Position numbers and translations under genes: made by a program. This document shows, in pieces, positions 18,319 through 26,444 of a stretch of DNA of 47,570 nt. Origin of the DNA: Stenotrophomonas sp. Ste86 (GTDB lineage: Bacteria; Pseudomonadota; Gammaproteobacteria; Xanthomonadales; Xanthomonadaceae); the NCBI RefSeq assembly GCF_024519465.1, contig NZ_JALJRW010000028.1, positions 1 to 47,570 on the forward strand. Direction: 5' to 3'. The notes under the pieces are model-generated. The model had not been told where the DNA came from, searched no databases, and saw only the letters and a program-made list of their open reading frames with translations. How positions within the stretch are numbered: position 1 is the first letter of the stretch; the number at the start of each line of letters is the position of its first letter.

Positions 18319-19731
18319 ATGTCACTGCTCCGGCGCAAGTCCCTAGACCAAGTCACCGTCCATGAAGCCGGCAGGCGACTGGTTCCGACCCTGAGCTGGC
18401 CGCACCTGATCGCCTTGGGCATCGGTGCGATCGTGGGCACCGGCATCTACACCCTGATCGGGGTGGGCGCCAACCTGGCCGGCCCGGCCGTGCTGATTTC
18501 CTTTGCCATCGCCGGTGCGGTCTGCGCGTGTGCGGCGCTGTCCTATGCCGAACTGGCCACGATGATGCCGGCGGCCGGCAGCGCCTACACCTACAGTTAC
18601 GCCGCGCTCGGCGAGACGGTGGCGTGGGTGGTGGGCTGGAGCCTGATCCTGGAGTACTCGCTGGTGGTGAGCACGGTGGCGGTCGGCTGGTCCGGCTACG
18701 CGGTCGGCTTCCTGCATGGCTGGGGCATCGACCTGCCGTTGACGCTGACCGCCGGCCCGCACGTGGAAGGCGGCTTCATCAACCTGCCGGCGGTGCTGAT
18801 CACCTTCGTGGTGGCCGGCATGCTGATGGCCGGCACCAAGGAAAGCGCCACCCTCAACGCGATCCTGGTGGTGGTCAAGATCATCGCGCTGACCGTGTTC
18901 GTGGCCATTGCCCTGCCGCACTTCGACACCGGCCACATGGAGCCGTTCATGCCGTTCGGCTTCGCCAAGTCGGTGGGTGCCGATGGCGTCGAGCATGGCG
19001 TGATGGCTGCCGCGGCGATCATCTTCTTCGCGTTCTACGGCTTCGATGCGATCTCCACCGCCGCCGAAGAGACCAAGAAGCCCGACCGCGACCTGGCAAT
19101 CGGCATCATCGGCTCGATGGTCGGCTGCACCATCATCTACGTGCTGGTGGCGCTGGCTGCCGTCGGCGCGATGAGCTACACGATCTTCGGCCAGAGCGCC
19201 GAGCCGCTGGCGCTGATCCTGCGCGAGCTGGGCAGCCCGGGCGCGGCCAAGTGGATCGGCGCGGCGGCGGTGATCGCGCTGCCGACGGTGCTGCTGGCCT
19301 TCCTGTACGGGCAGAGCCGCATCTTCTTCGTCATGTCGCGCGATGGCCTGCTGCCGCGCGGGCTGTCCAAGGTCAGCGCGCGCACCGGCACGCCGATTGC
19401 GACCACGCTGTTCACCGCGGTGCTGGTCGCCGCGCTGGCCGGCGTGGCCCGCCTGGATGAAATTGCCGCACTGGCCAACGCCGGCACGCTGGCCGCTTTC
19501 ACCGCGGTGGGCCTGTGCCTGGTGGTGCTGCGCAAGCGCGAGCCGAACCGCGTGCGCAAGTTCCGCACTCCGCTGGCCTATGTGGTCGGTCCGCTGGCGG
19601 TGATCGGCTGCGTGTACCTGTTCTTCAGCCTGCCGAGCAAGACCCAGCTGTATTTCCTGGCCTGGAACATCCTGGGCCTGGTCGCCTACTTCGCCTACGG
19701 GCGGCGCAATGCGGTGCTGGGCAAGCAATGA
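18319..19731 (+). CDS. APC-family amino-acid permease
   Basis: 470 residues, about 12 membrane helices. Inner-membrane secondary transporter of the APC superfamily, close to the cationic amino acid transporter (CAT/YfnA-like) branch. Diagnostic blocks are the substrate-binding helix 1 GIGAIVGTGIYTLIGVGA, the helix 2-3 stretch ALSYAELATMMPAAGSAYTYSYA, the helix 6 FFAFYGFDAISTAAEETKKPDRDL, and AFLYGQSRIFFVMSRDGLLP. The substrate cannot be fixed. A strong intrinsic terminator follows 45 bases after the stop. Confidence 0.95.
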   Translation: MSLLRRKSLDQVTVHEAGRRLVPTLSWPHLIALGIGAIVGTGIYTLIGVGANLAGPAVLISFAIAGAVCACAALSYAELATMMPAAGSAYTYSYAALGETVAWVVGWSLILEYSLVVSTVAVGWSGYAVGFLHGWGIDLPLTLTAGPHVEGGFINLPAVLITFVVAGMLMAGTKESATLNAILVVVKIIALTVFVAIALPHFDTGHMEPFMPFGFAKSVGADGVEHGVMAAAAIIFFAFYGFDAISTAAEETKKPDRDLAIGIIGSMVGCTIIYVLVALAAVGAMSYTIFGQSAEPLALILRELGSPGAAKWIGAAAVIALPTVLLAFLYGQSRIFFVMSRDGLLPRGLSKVSARTGTPIATTLFTAVLVAALAGVARLDEIAALANAGTLAAFTAVGLCLVVLRKREPNRVRKFRTPLAYVVGPLAVIGCVYLFFSLPSKTQLYFLAWNILGLVAYFAYGRRNAVLGKQ

Positions 19732-19775
19732 GGCATCGCGCCGTCTGACCTTCGGGGCGGCACGTCGGTAGGAAA

Positions 19776-19804
19776 AGGCAGGCCCAAGGGCCTGCCTTTT
19801 TCTT
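19776..19804 (+). terminator. Intrinsic terminator of the permease gene
   Basis: AGGCAGGCCC and GGGCCTGCCT form a 10-bp GC-rich stem around AA, followed by TTTTTCTTT. This is a textbook rho-independent terminator 45 bases after the permease stop codon. Confidence 0.9.
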
Positions 19805-19944
19805 TGGTTCTTCCCCCATCTGAGGGGAGCGTCTTGCTGCACGGGCCGTCGCAGCATGAGCACGACGCTACGCGGGCGGCCGGGTGTGCAGGCCGCTGGG
19901 ATGTGGGCTGGCGTCTCCGATCGGGCTGGTCGCGAGCGTGTGGG

Positions 19945-20041
19945 CCCCTTAGCGGCCGGTAGGCCCCTGGCGCAAATGTCCCCCGGCCGCGTGGCGGCCT
20001 CCTCCTTTATTTTGCCCAGGGGCCTACCGGCCGCTAAGGGG
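19945..20041. repeat. Long inverted repeat (26-bp perfect arms) around a related palindromic core
   Basis: The arm at 19945-19970 (CCCCTTAGCGGCCGGTAGGC...) is the exact complement of 20016-20041. The 45-base interior carries CCTCCTCCTTTATTTTGCC, the complement of the GGCAAAATAAAGGAGGAGG theme of units A and B, so it is a third variant of the same family. It lies in the 704-base gap between the permease and the dipeptidase, which otherwise holds only the terminator and the composite repeat. Confidence 0.75.
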
Positions 20042-20087
20042 CTCGGCTTGCGGTGAGCATGCCGAAGCCAGGCTTTTTCTGACGTTG

Positions 20088-20318
20088 GTCGGTGGGTCGG
20101 GCGCTGGGTTCCCATGCCCTTGGAGGCGAAATAAAGGGGGAGGGGGCGGCCGCAGGCCGACGCCGGAGGACATTCGCCGGAAAGGGCATGGGGGGCCAGC
20201 GACCGACCCACCGACTGCCGCTTGAGGCGAAATAAAGGAGGAAGAGGCGGCCGCAGGCCGACCCCCGGGGCGTCGCCGGAAAGGGCATGGGCCCCAGCGC
20301 CCGACCCACAGACCGCCC
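20088..20318. repeat. Composite palindromic repeat B, second copy of window positions 1-207
   Basis: 20111-20318 matches 1-207 base for base except for scattered changes. It has the same two units (20111-20190 and 20214-20291) and the same spacer, in the same orientation. The flanks extend the symmetry: GGTCGGTGGGTCGGGCGCTG before it mirrors CAGCGCCCGACCCACAGACC after it, so the whole ~230 bases can form one large imperfect cruciform. No coding potential was found in it. 20319-20435 holds nothing else recognisable. Confidence 0.75.
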
Positions 20319-20435
20319 CGGCTGGAACGGGTCAAAGCACGCTTCTGCTTGCCCCACATCTGGGCGAAGAGCCTTTTCTTTTTATTGGCTCCGGTCAGGA
20401 CATCCAGCGGCCAGCGCGCGGGATGCCGCCGGTGT

Positions 20436-21689
20436 TCAGGGTTTTGCGGCCGCGGCGACCTTGGCGGCGTGATCCTGCGCCTGCTGCATCACCCGCAGCA
20501 GGTTGCCGCCCCAGATGCCGGCAATCTGCTTTTCGCTGTAGCCCTTGCGCAGCAGCCAGGCGGTGATCTTGGGCAACTGGCTCACGTCGGGCAGGTCGGC
20601 CAGGCCACCGCCGCCGTCCCAGTCCAGGCCGATGCCCACGTGTTCGGGGCCAACCACCTCCAGGATGTGCTCGAAGTGGGCGAAGAAGTCGTCCAGCGTC
20701 GCCTTGCGCAGCGGATAACGCGCGTCGATGTCTTCCAGCCCCTTTTTCAGCGCCACGCCTTGGACGATGGTCATCCCGTCGTAGTCGCCGCCGAGCTGCT
20801 GCATCAGCGCCTCCTCGGCCTGCGACCGCGCCTCGGTCTTGCCGGTGTCGATCAGGTAGCCGCCATAGGCGTTGACCTGGATCACCCCGCCGGCCCTGGC
20901 CAGCTGCTTCAGGCGCACATCATCGAGATTGCGCGGGTGGTTGTAGATCGCCTTGGCCGAGCTGTGCGAGAGCACAAACGGCACCGGCATGCGCTCGATC
21001 AGGTCGTCGAACACCGCATCGGCCGCATGCGACTGGTCGATGACGATGCCCAGCCGCACCGCTTCGTCCACCAGGGCCTTGCCGGCCGGGCTCAGGCCCT
21101 TCCACTCGGCACCGTGCTTGTCGGTGGCCGAATCGGCGAACTCGTTGTTGGCGAAGTGCACCGTGCTGAGCAGGCGCAACCCGGCCAGATGGTAGAAGCT
21201 GAGCAGCGAGGGATCATCCACCAGCGGGCTGGCGTTCTCCATGCTGATGTAGACCACGCGCTTGCCGGCGGCCTTGATCTTCGCCGCATCGGCCGCGGTC
21301 AGCGCCAGCTGGAAGGTATCCGGGTGCGCGGCGAGCATCTGCCGGATGTCCATCAGCCGCAGCAGGCCGGCATCGCGGTCGTGCTGGTGCGCCTGCGCGC
21401 TGCGGTCGCCCTGGTCGGTGTAGATCGCCCAGAAGCCGCCGTCGAGTGCACCTTCGACCATGCGCGGGTAGTCCACCTGCGACAACGCGTTGTGGTCGTG
21501 GCGCTGGGTGATGTCGAAGCCGTCGCGGTGGAAGTTGGCCGGGGTATCCAGGTGGCTGTCCAGGGTCAGCAGCCGCTGCTGCAGCGTGGCGGCCCTCGCC
21601 AGTTCCTGCGGGGAGAACGTGATGGCGTGGGCGGCCAGCGGCGTGCACAACGCCAGCGAGACCAGCAAAGACAGACTGCGCAACGTCAT
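20436..21689 (-). CDS. Secreted membrane-dipeptidase family (M19) peptidase
   Basis: 417 residues with a Sec signal peptide (to about AAHA, residue 22) and no lipobox, so periplasmic. The M19 renal-dipeptidase-like zinc enzymes cleave dipeptides, often with D-residues. Metal ligands are visible: His46-x-Asp48 (DSHLDT), bridging Glu151 (YISMEN), His221 (IDQSHA) and His242 (VLSHSSAKAI), with Arg253 in HPRN and the C-terminal GIGLDWDGG block. The ATG at 21689 has GAGG close upstream. SMAG repeats occupy the DNA upstream of it. Confidence 0.93.
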   Translation of the reverse strand: MTLRSLSLLVSLALCTPLAAHAITFSPQELARAATLQQRLLTLDSHLDTPANFHRDGFDITQRHDHNALSQVDYPRMVEGALDGGFWAIYTDQGDRSAQAHQHDRDAGLLRLMDIRQMLAAHPDTFQLALTAADAAKIKAAGKRVVYISMENASPLVDDPSLLSFYHLAGLRLLSTVHFANNEFADSATDKHGAEWKGLSPAGKALVDEAVRLGIVIDQSHAADAVFDDLIERMPVPFVLSHSSAKAIYNHPRNLDDVRLKQLARAGGVIQVNAYGGYLIDTGKTEARSQAEEALMQQLGGDYDGMTIVQGVALKKGLEDIDARYPLRKATLDDFFAHFEHILEVVGPEHVGIGLDWDGGGGLADLPDVSQLPKITAWLLRKGYSEKQIAGIWGGNLLRVMQQAQDHAAKVAAAAKP

Positions 21690-21744
21690 GACGCCTCACC
21701 TGTGATGGGAAGCGTAGGACGATAGCGCTGTCGGAAGACACGCG

Positions 21745-21808
21745 GTAGAGCCGAGCCATGCTCGGCTGCTGCGTGGAGCGCGGCCAGCCAAGCATGGCGC
21801 GGCTCTAC
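21745..21808. repeat. SMAG-type (GTAG) REP dimer, inverted pair
   Basis: GTAGAGCCGAGCCATGCTCGGCT at 21745 is a GTAG head plus stem-loop. It is paired with an inverted partner that ends GCGCGGCTCTAC at 21808. Together they can fold as one long hairpin. This matches the GTAG-headed REP elements known from S. maltophilia, often in such inverted pairs. A weaker GTAG-headed remnant starts at 21823. Confidence 0.8.
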
Positions 21809-21885
21809 CCGTTCCCAACGCCGTAGACGGTCGGCAGGCACGCCGTCAGGCGTGTCGATCGCTGGGTCGGCCGGCAGACAGCCCT

Positions 21886-21990
21886 GTAGGTGCCGACCGT
21901 TGGTCGGCACGCACAAAGCCCGCCAGGTGCCGACCGTTGGTCGGCACGCACACAGCCCGCCAGGTGCCGACCGCCGGTCGGCACGCACGG
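21886..21990. repeat. Tandem array of SMAG-like stem-loops, 37-bp period
   Basis: Three copies begin AGGTGCCGACCG at 21888, 21925 and 21962. Each has the hairpin GTGCCGACC..GGTCGGCAC followed by GCAC(A)AAGCCCGCC; only the first keeps the full GTAG head and the third is cut short. The period is exactly 37 bases. It ends 5 bases before the rlmI stop, so the hairpins probably also close that transcript. With the dimer at 21745 it fills the 306-base gap between rlmI and the dipeptidase. Confidence 0.85.
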
Positions 21991-21995
21991 TGCTG

Positions 21996-23165
21996 TCAGT
22001 CCAGCACGCGGCAGAACACCGCCTTGAGGTAGCGCGATTCCTGCACGTGGGCCATGAACGGATGATCCGGGCCGGCGCCGGATACCTTCAGGATCTGGAT
22101 GGTGCGGCCGGCGTAGAACGCGGCGCGGCGCAGCATGTCCAGGAACTGGTCCTCGGCCACCAGGCCGGTGCAGGAGAACGTGGCCAGCAGGCCGCCGGGC
22201 TTGACCACGCCAAGGGCCAGCTTGTTCATGTCCAGATACTTCTTCAGCGCGGTGATCACCTGGTCGCGGTCACGCGTCATCTTGGCCGGGTCGAGGATGA
22301 CCACGTCGTAGCGCTCGCCGCGGTTGGACGCATCGCGCAGCCACGGGAAGATGTCGGACTGGATGAACTTCGGGCGCACGTTGTTGAGGCGCGAGTTACC
22401 CTTGGCAATCTCGATCACGTCCTCGTCGATGTCGATGCCGACCACTTCGGCAGCACCGCGCACCGCGGCATACACCGCAAAGCCGCCGGTATTGCAGCAC
22501 AGGTCCAGCACGGTCTTGCCTTCCACCTGCTGGCTCAGCCATTGGCGGTTCTCGCGCTGGTCGGCGAAGAAACCGGTCTTGTGCGCACCGGCAGGATCGG
22601 CGCGGAACTTCACCCCGTACTCGCTGATCACCGACGCTTCGGTGGTGGTGTTGCCGTGGAAGTCGAAGCTTTCCTGCTTCTGCACGTGTTCGTCGGCAAA
22701 GCTGTGGAAACGGCAGCCCGGGAACTGCTCGCGCAGCGCCTCATAGACCCATTCGCGGTGGCGGAACATGCCGGCGGCGAAGAACTCCACCACCACCAGA
22801 TCGCCATAGCGGTCCACCACCAGGCCGGACAGGCCGTCGCCCTCGCTGTGCACCACGCGCCAGGCGTTGGACACCTCGTCCAGCTTGAGTACCTCGCGAC
22901 GCAGCGACACCGCCTGGGCGATCTTGCGCGAGAACCAGCCGGCGTCGACCGGAACGGCCTGATCGGTTTCCAGGATGCGCACGGCAATGCGCGAATGACC
23001 GTTGTAGAAGCCACGGCCGATCCACTCCCCGTCCACGCCGACGACGTCGACGATGGCACCGGGCTTGGGACGGACGACAGGCTTCTCGACCAGTTTCTGG
23101 AAGATCCACGGGTGGCTGGAGCGCCAGGCGTTCTTGAGGCGGACTACGGGGGCAGGGGTATTCAT
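21996..23165 (-). CDS. rlmI: 23S rRNA (cytosine-5)-methyltransferase RlmI family
   Basis: 389 residues from ATG 23165; an in-frame ATG at 23171 is equally possible and neither has a clear ribosome site. N-terminal PUA-like domain (RLKNAWRSSHPWIFQKLVEKP), central EEHEE-type domain, C-terminal Rossmann methyltransferase. The SAM site reads VLDLCCNTGGFAVYAA with GIDIDEDVI; the LDPAKM loop and TFSCTGLV (the likely catalytic Cys) follow. RlmI makes m5C1962 of E. coli 23S rRNA. The length fits the family. Confidence 0.93.
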   Translation of the reverse strand: MNTPAPVVRLKNAWRSSHPWIFQKLVEKPVVRPKPGAIVDVVGVDGEWIGRGFYNGHSRIAVRILETDQAVPVDAGWFSRKIAQAVSLRREVLKLDEVSNAWRVVHSEGDGLSGLVVDRYGDLVVVEFFAAGMFRHREWVYEALREQFPGCRFHSFADEHVQKQESFDFHGNTTTEASVISEYGVKFRADPAGAHKTGFFADQRENRQWLSQQVEGKTVLDLCCNTGGFAVYAAVRGAAEVVGIDIDEDVIEIAKGNSRLNNVRPKFIQSDIFPWLRDASNRGERYDVVILDPAKMTRDRDQVITALKKYLDMNKLALGVVKPGGLLATFSCTGLVAEDQFLDMLRRAAFYAGRTIQILKVSGAGPDHPFMAHVQESRYLKAVFCRVLD

Positions 23166-23325
23166 CCGCATATTGTATGACGCGGCATCGGGTACGCGCT
23201 GCCGGACCGCGGTCTGCGCGCACACACCACGGCCCCCGCCATGCGCGCGCCCTACCCCCGCGCCTGCGTCGGCGCCCCCTGGCCCCGGGGCGTTCCGGTC
23301 GGGCGGGGAGGTAAACGGCGGGCAT

Positions 23326-23354
23326 TTGACGCCGGCCCCGGCAGCCCGCAGAAT
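23326..23354 (+). promoter_or_regulatory. Sigma70-type promoter for the riboswitch-terC transcript
   Basis: TTGACG (23326-23331), a 17-base spacer and CAGAAT (23349-23354) predict a start point near 23361, exactly where the conserved riboswitch sequence begins. The remainder of 23166-23325 is GC-rich and holds nothing recognisable. Confidence 0.65.
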
Positions 23355-23361
23355 CGGCCTC

Positions 23362-23490
23362 AGAAGGGGAGTAGCTCCCAGACGTTGTCGCCGTCAATTC
23401 GAGCCCGCAGGCTCCGGTGCAACGGCAGTCCCACCCATCGGGACTGCGAGCGAGACCTTCGCCGTATGGCGAAGCTCTGTCTCCCCGGAT
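23362..23490 (+). promoter_or_regulatory. yybP-ykoY (manganese) riboswitch
   Basis: The conserved 5' strand AAGGGGAGTAGC (23364-23375) pairs with CTCCCC (23481-23486) to close the element. A helix GCAGTCCC...GGGACTGC lies in the middle. The conserved GCGAGACCTTCGCC loop region, which contacts the 5' strand in known Mn2+ sensors, is followed by a GGCGAAGC partner. Spacing and order match the class that precedes alx/TerC and mntP genes. High Mn2+ should raise expression of the downstream gene. The 70 bases between the element and the terC start may form the expression platform. Confidence 0.85.
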
Positions 23491-23559
23491 CCCCCCGATC
23501 CTCCGTTGCAGATCCTCGCCCTCCGGCTTGAGGCATTCATTTTTCCAACGGACAAACCC

Positions 23560-24516
23560 ATGCAGACGATCGGTAACTTATGGTTGTGGGGCGGCTTCGG
23601 CGCGGTGGTGGTCATCGCGCTGTTGGTCGATCTCGTATTGATGCGACACGGCGGACCGCACAAGGTCACCTTCAAGGAGGCCCTGTGGTGGTCGATCGGC
23701 TGGGTCCTGCTGGCCTTGGCCTTCAACGGCGGCCTCTGGTACTACCTCAACGAAACCGCCGGCCAGGTGGTGGCCAACAAGGTCGGGCTGGAGTTCCTCA
23801 CCGGCTACCTGGTCGAGAAAGCCCTGGCGGTAGACAACATCTTCGTGTTCCTGATGATCATGGGCTACTTCGCGGTACCCGAAGAACAACGGCAGAAGGT
23901 GCTGATCATCGGCATTCTGGGCGCGATCGTGCTGCGTACGATCATGATCTTCGCCGGCAGCGTGCTGCTGACCAAGTTCCATTGGCTGCTGTACGTGTTC
24001 GGTGCGTTCCTGCTGTTCACCGGCTGGAAGATGTGGTTCTCGGCCGGGACCGAGCCGGATCTTGAGACCAACCCGGCGCTGCGCTGGATGCGCAAGCACC
24101 TGCGCCTGCTCCCGGACTACGCCGGCAACGCGATGAGCGTCATGCGCGACGGCAAGCGCTGGTTCACCCCGCTGTTCGTGGTGCTGATCCTGATCGCGGT
24201 CACCGACGTGATCTTCGCGGTGGACAGCATCCCGGCGATCTTCGCCATCACCACCGACCCGTTCATCGTGCTCACCTCCAACGTGTTCGCGGTGCTGGGC
24301 CTGCGGGCGATGTTCTTCCTGCTGGCCGGCATGGCCGATCGCTTCCACCTGCTGCCCTACGGCCTGGCCCTGGTGCTGGCCTTCATCGGCATCAAGATGA
24401 TGCTGATCGACATCTTCAAGATTCCCACCCCGATCTCGCTGGGCGTGGTCGCGGTGATCATCGCCGCCACCGTGGTGCTGAGCCTGAAGAACCCGCCGAA
24501 GACCGGCGACGCGTGA
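23560..24516 (+). CDS. TerC/Alx-family integral membrane protein (probable Mn2+ exporter)
   Basis: 318 residues from ATG 23560 (ACGGA upstream), about nine membrane helices. Family blocks are FLTGYLVEKALAVDNIFVFLMI (acidic residues used for metal transport), FGAFLLFTGWKMW, and the second repeat VVLILIAVTDVIFAVDSIPAIFAIT and NVFAVLGLRAMFFLL. E. coli Alx of this family moves manganese and is under the same riboswitch class, so a role in Mn2+ efflux is well supported by context. Tellurite resistance is only the historical name. Confidence 0.93.
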   Translation: MQTIGNLWLWGGFGAVVVIALLVDLVLMRHGGPHKVTFKEALWWSIGWVLLALAFNGGLWYYLNETAGQVVANKVGLEFLTGYLVEKALAVDNIFVFLMIMGYFAVPEEQRQKVLIIGILGAIVLRTIMIFAGSVLLTKFHWLLYVFGAFLLFTGWKMWFSAGTEPDLETNPALRWMRKHLRLLPDYAGNAMSVMRDGKRWFTPLFVVLILIAVTDVIFAVDSIPAIFAITTDPFIVLTSNVFAVLGLRAMFFLLAGMADRFHLLPYGLALVLAFIGIKMMLIDIFKIPTPISLGVVAVIIAATVVLSLKNPPKTGDA

Positions 24517-24523
24517 CCCCGGC

Positions 24524-24556
24524 GTGCCACCGGCGGGATTGTCCCGCCGGTGGCAC
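24524..24556 (+). terminator. Perfect 15-bp stem-loop after terC
   Basis: GTGCCACCGGCGGGA (24524-24538) and TCCCGCCGGTGGCAC (24542-24556) pair perfectly across a TTG loop, 7 bases past the terC stop. There is no T tract, so its strength as an intrinsic terminator is uncertain. Confidence 0.6.
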
Positions 24557-24614
24557 CACTCTCTCCCGTCGCGTTGCCCTTGTGTTCAGCCCGGGCGACG
24601 CAATCCCTTAGGGT

Positions 24615-25397
24615 ATGAACGACAACCTGCCCCTGCCCGCCGGCGAGCCGCCGGTCTCCCCCCGCAACGACCACGGTCGTGTGATGCGGGCGTTCAACGC
24701 CAGCCTGGCGTTCGTGCTGGTGCTGGTGGCGGTGTTCACCGCGCAAGGTCATTTCAACTGGCAGCCGTGGGCCGTGTCGCCGCTGGACAAGGCCGGCCTG
24801 CTCGGCATTCTCGGTGCCCCGCTGCTGCATGGCTCGGTCGAGCATCTGGGCGCCAACGCGGCTGCCCTGCTGATCCTCGGCACACTGGCCGGCAGCGTCT
24901 ATCCCAACGCCACGCTGCGCGCGCTGCCGCTGCTGTGGATCGGCTCGGGCCTCGGTGCCTGGCTGCTCGGCGATATCGGCAGCCACCACCTGGGCGCAAG
25001 CGGCATCACCCACGGCCTGATGTTCCTGGTGTTCGTGCTCGGCCTGCTGCGCCGCGACCGTCCGGCCATCGCCGCCGGGCTGATCGCCTTCCTGTTCTAC
25101 GGGAGCATGCTGATCACCATCCTCCCGCACGAGCCGGGCGTGTCCTGGCAGTCGCACATGGGCGGCGCCTTTGCCGGCATCCTCAGCGCGCTGCTGTTCC
25201 GCCTGTCCGACCCGATGGCCCCGCGCAAGCGCTACAGCTGGGAAGAAGAAGACGAGGAAGACCTGGAGCTGCAGCGCGACAGCGACCTGGAGCCGCCGTC
25301 ACCGCAGCGCGTGCCGGTGCTGTGGCAACCGCGCGAAGGCCAGGACTACGTGGTGCTGCCGTTCCGGCCGCGTGACCGGTCGGAGCCGCGCGAGTAG
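24615..25397 (+). CDS. Rhomboid-family intramembrane serine protease
   Basis: 260 residues with six membrane helices (~28-205) and a charged cytosolic tail. The active site is complete: the HGSVEHLGAN block (His72, His77, Asn81, oxyanion side), catalytic Ser129 in GASG (127-130) and His181 in WQSHMGGAFAG. The tail (~206-260) holds an acidic WEEEDEEDLEL run and is longer than in GlpG. Substrates are unknown. It ends 3 bases before the convergent membrane-protein gene. Confidence 0.9.
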   Translation: MNDNLPLPAGEPPVSPRNDHGRVMRAFNASLAFVLVLVAVFTAQGHFNWQPWAVSPLDKAGLLGILGAPLLHGSVEHLGANAAALLILGTLAGSVYPNATLRALPLLWIGSGLGAWLLGDIGSHHLGASGITHGLMFLVFVLGLLRRDRPAIAAGLIAFLFYGSMLITILPHEPGVSWQSHMGGAFAGILSALLFRLSDPMAPRKRYSWEEEDEEDLELQRDSDLEPPSPQRVPVLWQPREGQDYVVLPFRPRDRSEPRE

Positions 25398-25400
25398 CGC

Positions 25401-26324
25401 TCACGTGGCGGATCTGATCCGGCCGAACAGCGCCAGGCGCAGGCAGCCAATGGCGAACATGCCCACCAGGACCACCATCGCCACCCCGAACAGCACGTTG
25501 AACGCGTACGCGAGCGGCTGCTCGCTCCAATAGTAGGTGTGCGCGCTGACGCGGTAGCCGCCGACCCGGATCCGCGCGGTGGCCAGGGCGGTCACCAGCG
25601 AGAGCAGCTGCTTGAGTTCGAGTACCGCCAGGAAGGCGCCCAGCAGGCCGAAAAAGAGGCGGACGCCAGCGCCGGCCTTGTCAGCTGCGGATGGCGCCTT
25701 GTCAGCTGCGGATGGCGCCTTGTCCGCGCCCTCCTCTCCCGTCTGCGCCGGGGCCGCGCGGGGTGGGTCCAGCACCTCCACGGGCACCGGCAGTTGCAGA
25801 TAATCGGCCAGCACGCCCAGCCAGCGGTCGGTGCGCCGCGTGCCGGGCAGCACGGCGACATTGCCAGGCGTCAATAGGGTCTCGCTGCCATCGTGGTGCA
25901 CGAGCCACAGCTGGGTGGTCCCGCGGTGCAGGGTGCCGTGCCATCGCAGTTGGAGTGCGGACAATCCGTGCAGGGCGAAGGCGCCATTCACCTGCGTGCA
26001 GCGCCCGGACAGCGTGCGGGTATGGCGCCGGCCAACGCCGTCGCGGCGCGACAGGGTCAGCGTTTCGCTGGTCTCGGTGTACACCAGCAGGACCACCGCC
26101 AGCGCGACCAGCAGCAGGAACGCCAGCACCACCAGCAGCCAGGACAACGGGGCCAGGCGGGACAACGGCGAGTGTTCGTTCACCAGCGCCCCGACCACGA
26201 ACGCGCCGGGTACCGCCAACGCGACCGCGCCCACGAACAGCACCAGGCCTGCCTGCACGCGGTTGTGCGAATGGATGTGCAGGTCGCCGCCTGGCGTGCG
26301 TTCGTAGCGATGTCCGATCAACAT
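25401..26324 (-). CDS. Uncharacterised membrane protein with a heptapeptide repeat
   Basis: 307 residues. Two membrane helices near the N terminus (~25-50 and 60-82) and two near the C terminus (~223-243, 275-300) flank a ~130-residue soluble beta-rich part. Within this part two perfect copies of DKAPSAA (a third is partial) come from a 21-base DNA repeat at 25676-25717. No family recognised. Start at 26324 (MLIGHRYERTPGG). A sensor or scaffold role cannot be inferred from the sequence. Confidence 0.7.
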   Translation of the reverse strand: MLIGHRYERTPGGDLHIHSHNRVQAGLVLFVGAVALAVPGAFVVGALVNEHSPLSRLAPLSWLLVVLAFLLLVALAVVLLVYTETSETLTLSRRDGVGRRHTRTLSGRCTQVNGAFALHGLSALQLRWHGTLHRGTTQLWLVHHDGSETLLTPGNVAVLPGTRRTDRWLGVLADYLQLPVPVEVLDPPRAAPAQTGEEGADKAPSAADKAPSAADKAGAGVRLFFGLLGAFLAVLELKQLLSLVTALATARIRVGGYRVSAHTYYWSEQPLAYAFNVLFGVAMVVLVGMFAIGCLRLALFGRIRSAT

Positions 26325-26444
26325 GCAGACCTCCGTGTCCAGCGGCCACGGTAGCCGTGGTCGCCGATCGCAACAAGGTCACGCACGTGCTGATCGGCAG
26401 GGCGTCCCGCCATCCGCGCCTGCGGATGCAGCGATCGTCGCCGG

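Noticed and set aside
18343..20211. Minus-strand 622-codon frame opposite the permease
   Set aside because: Low-complexity Arg/Gly/His-rich shadow.
20024..20359. Short frames through the palindromic repeats
   Set aside because: They translate the repeat itself (Arg/Gly/Pro-rich) and have no gene signals.
21886..21990. Regular 37-bp repeats, CRISPR-like period
   Set aside because: Each repeat is a full stem-loop with no unique spacer and no cas genes nearby; it is a REP array.
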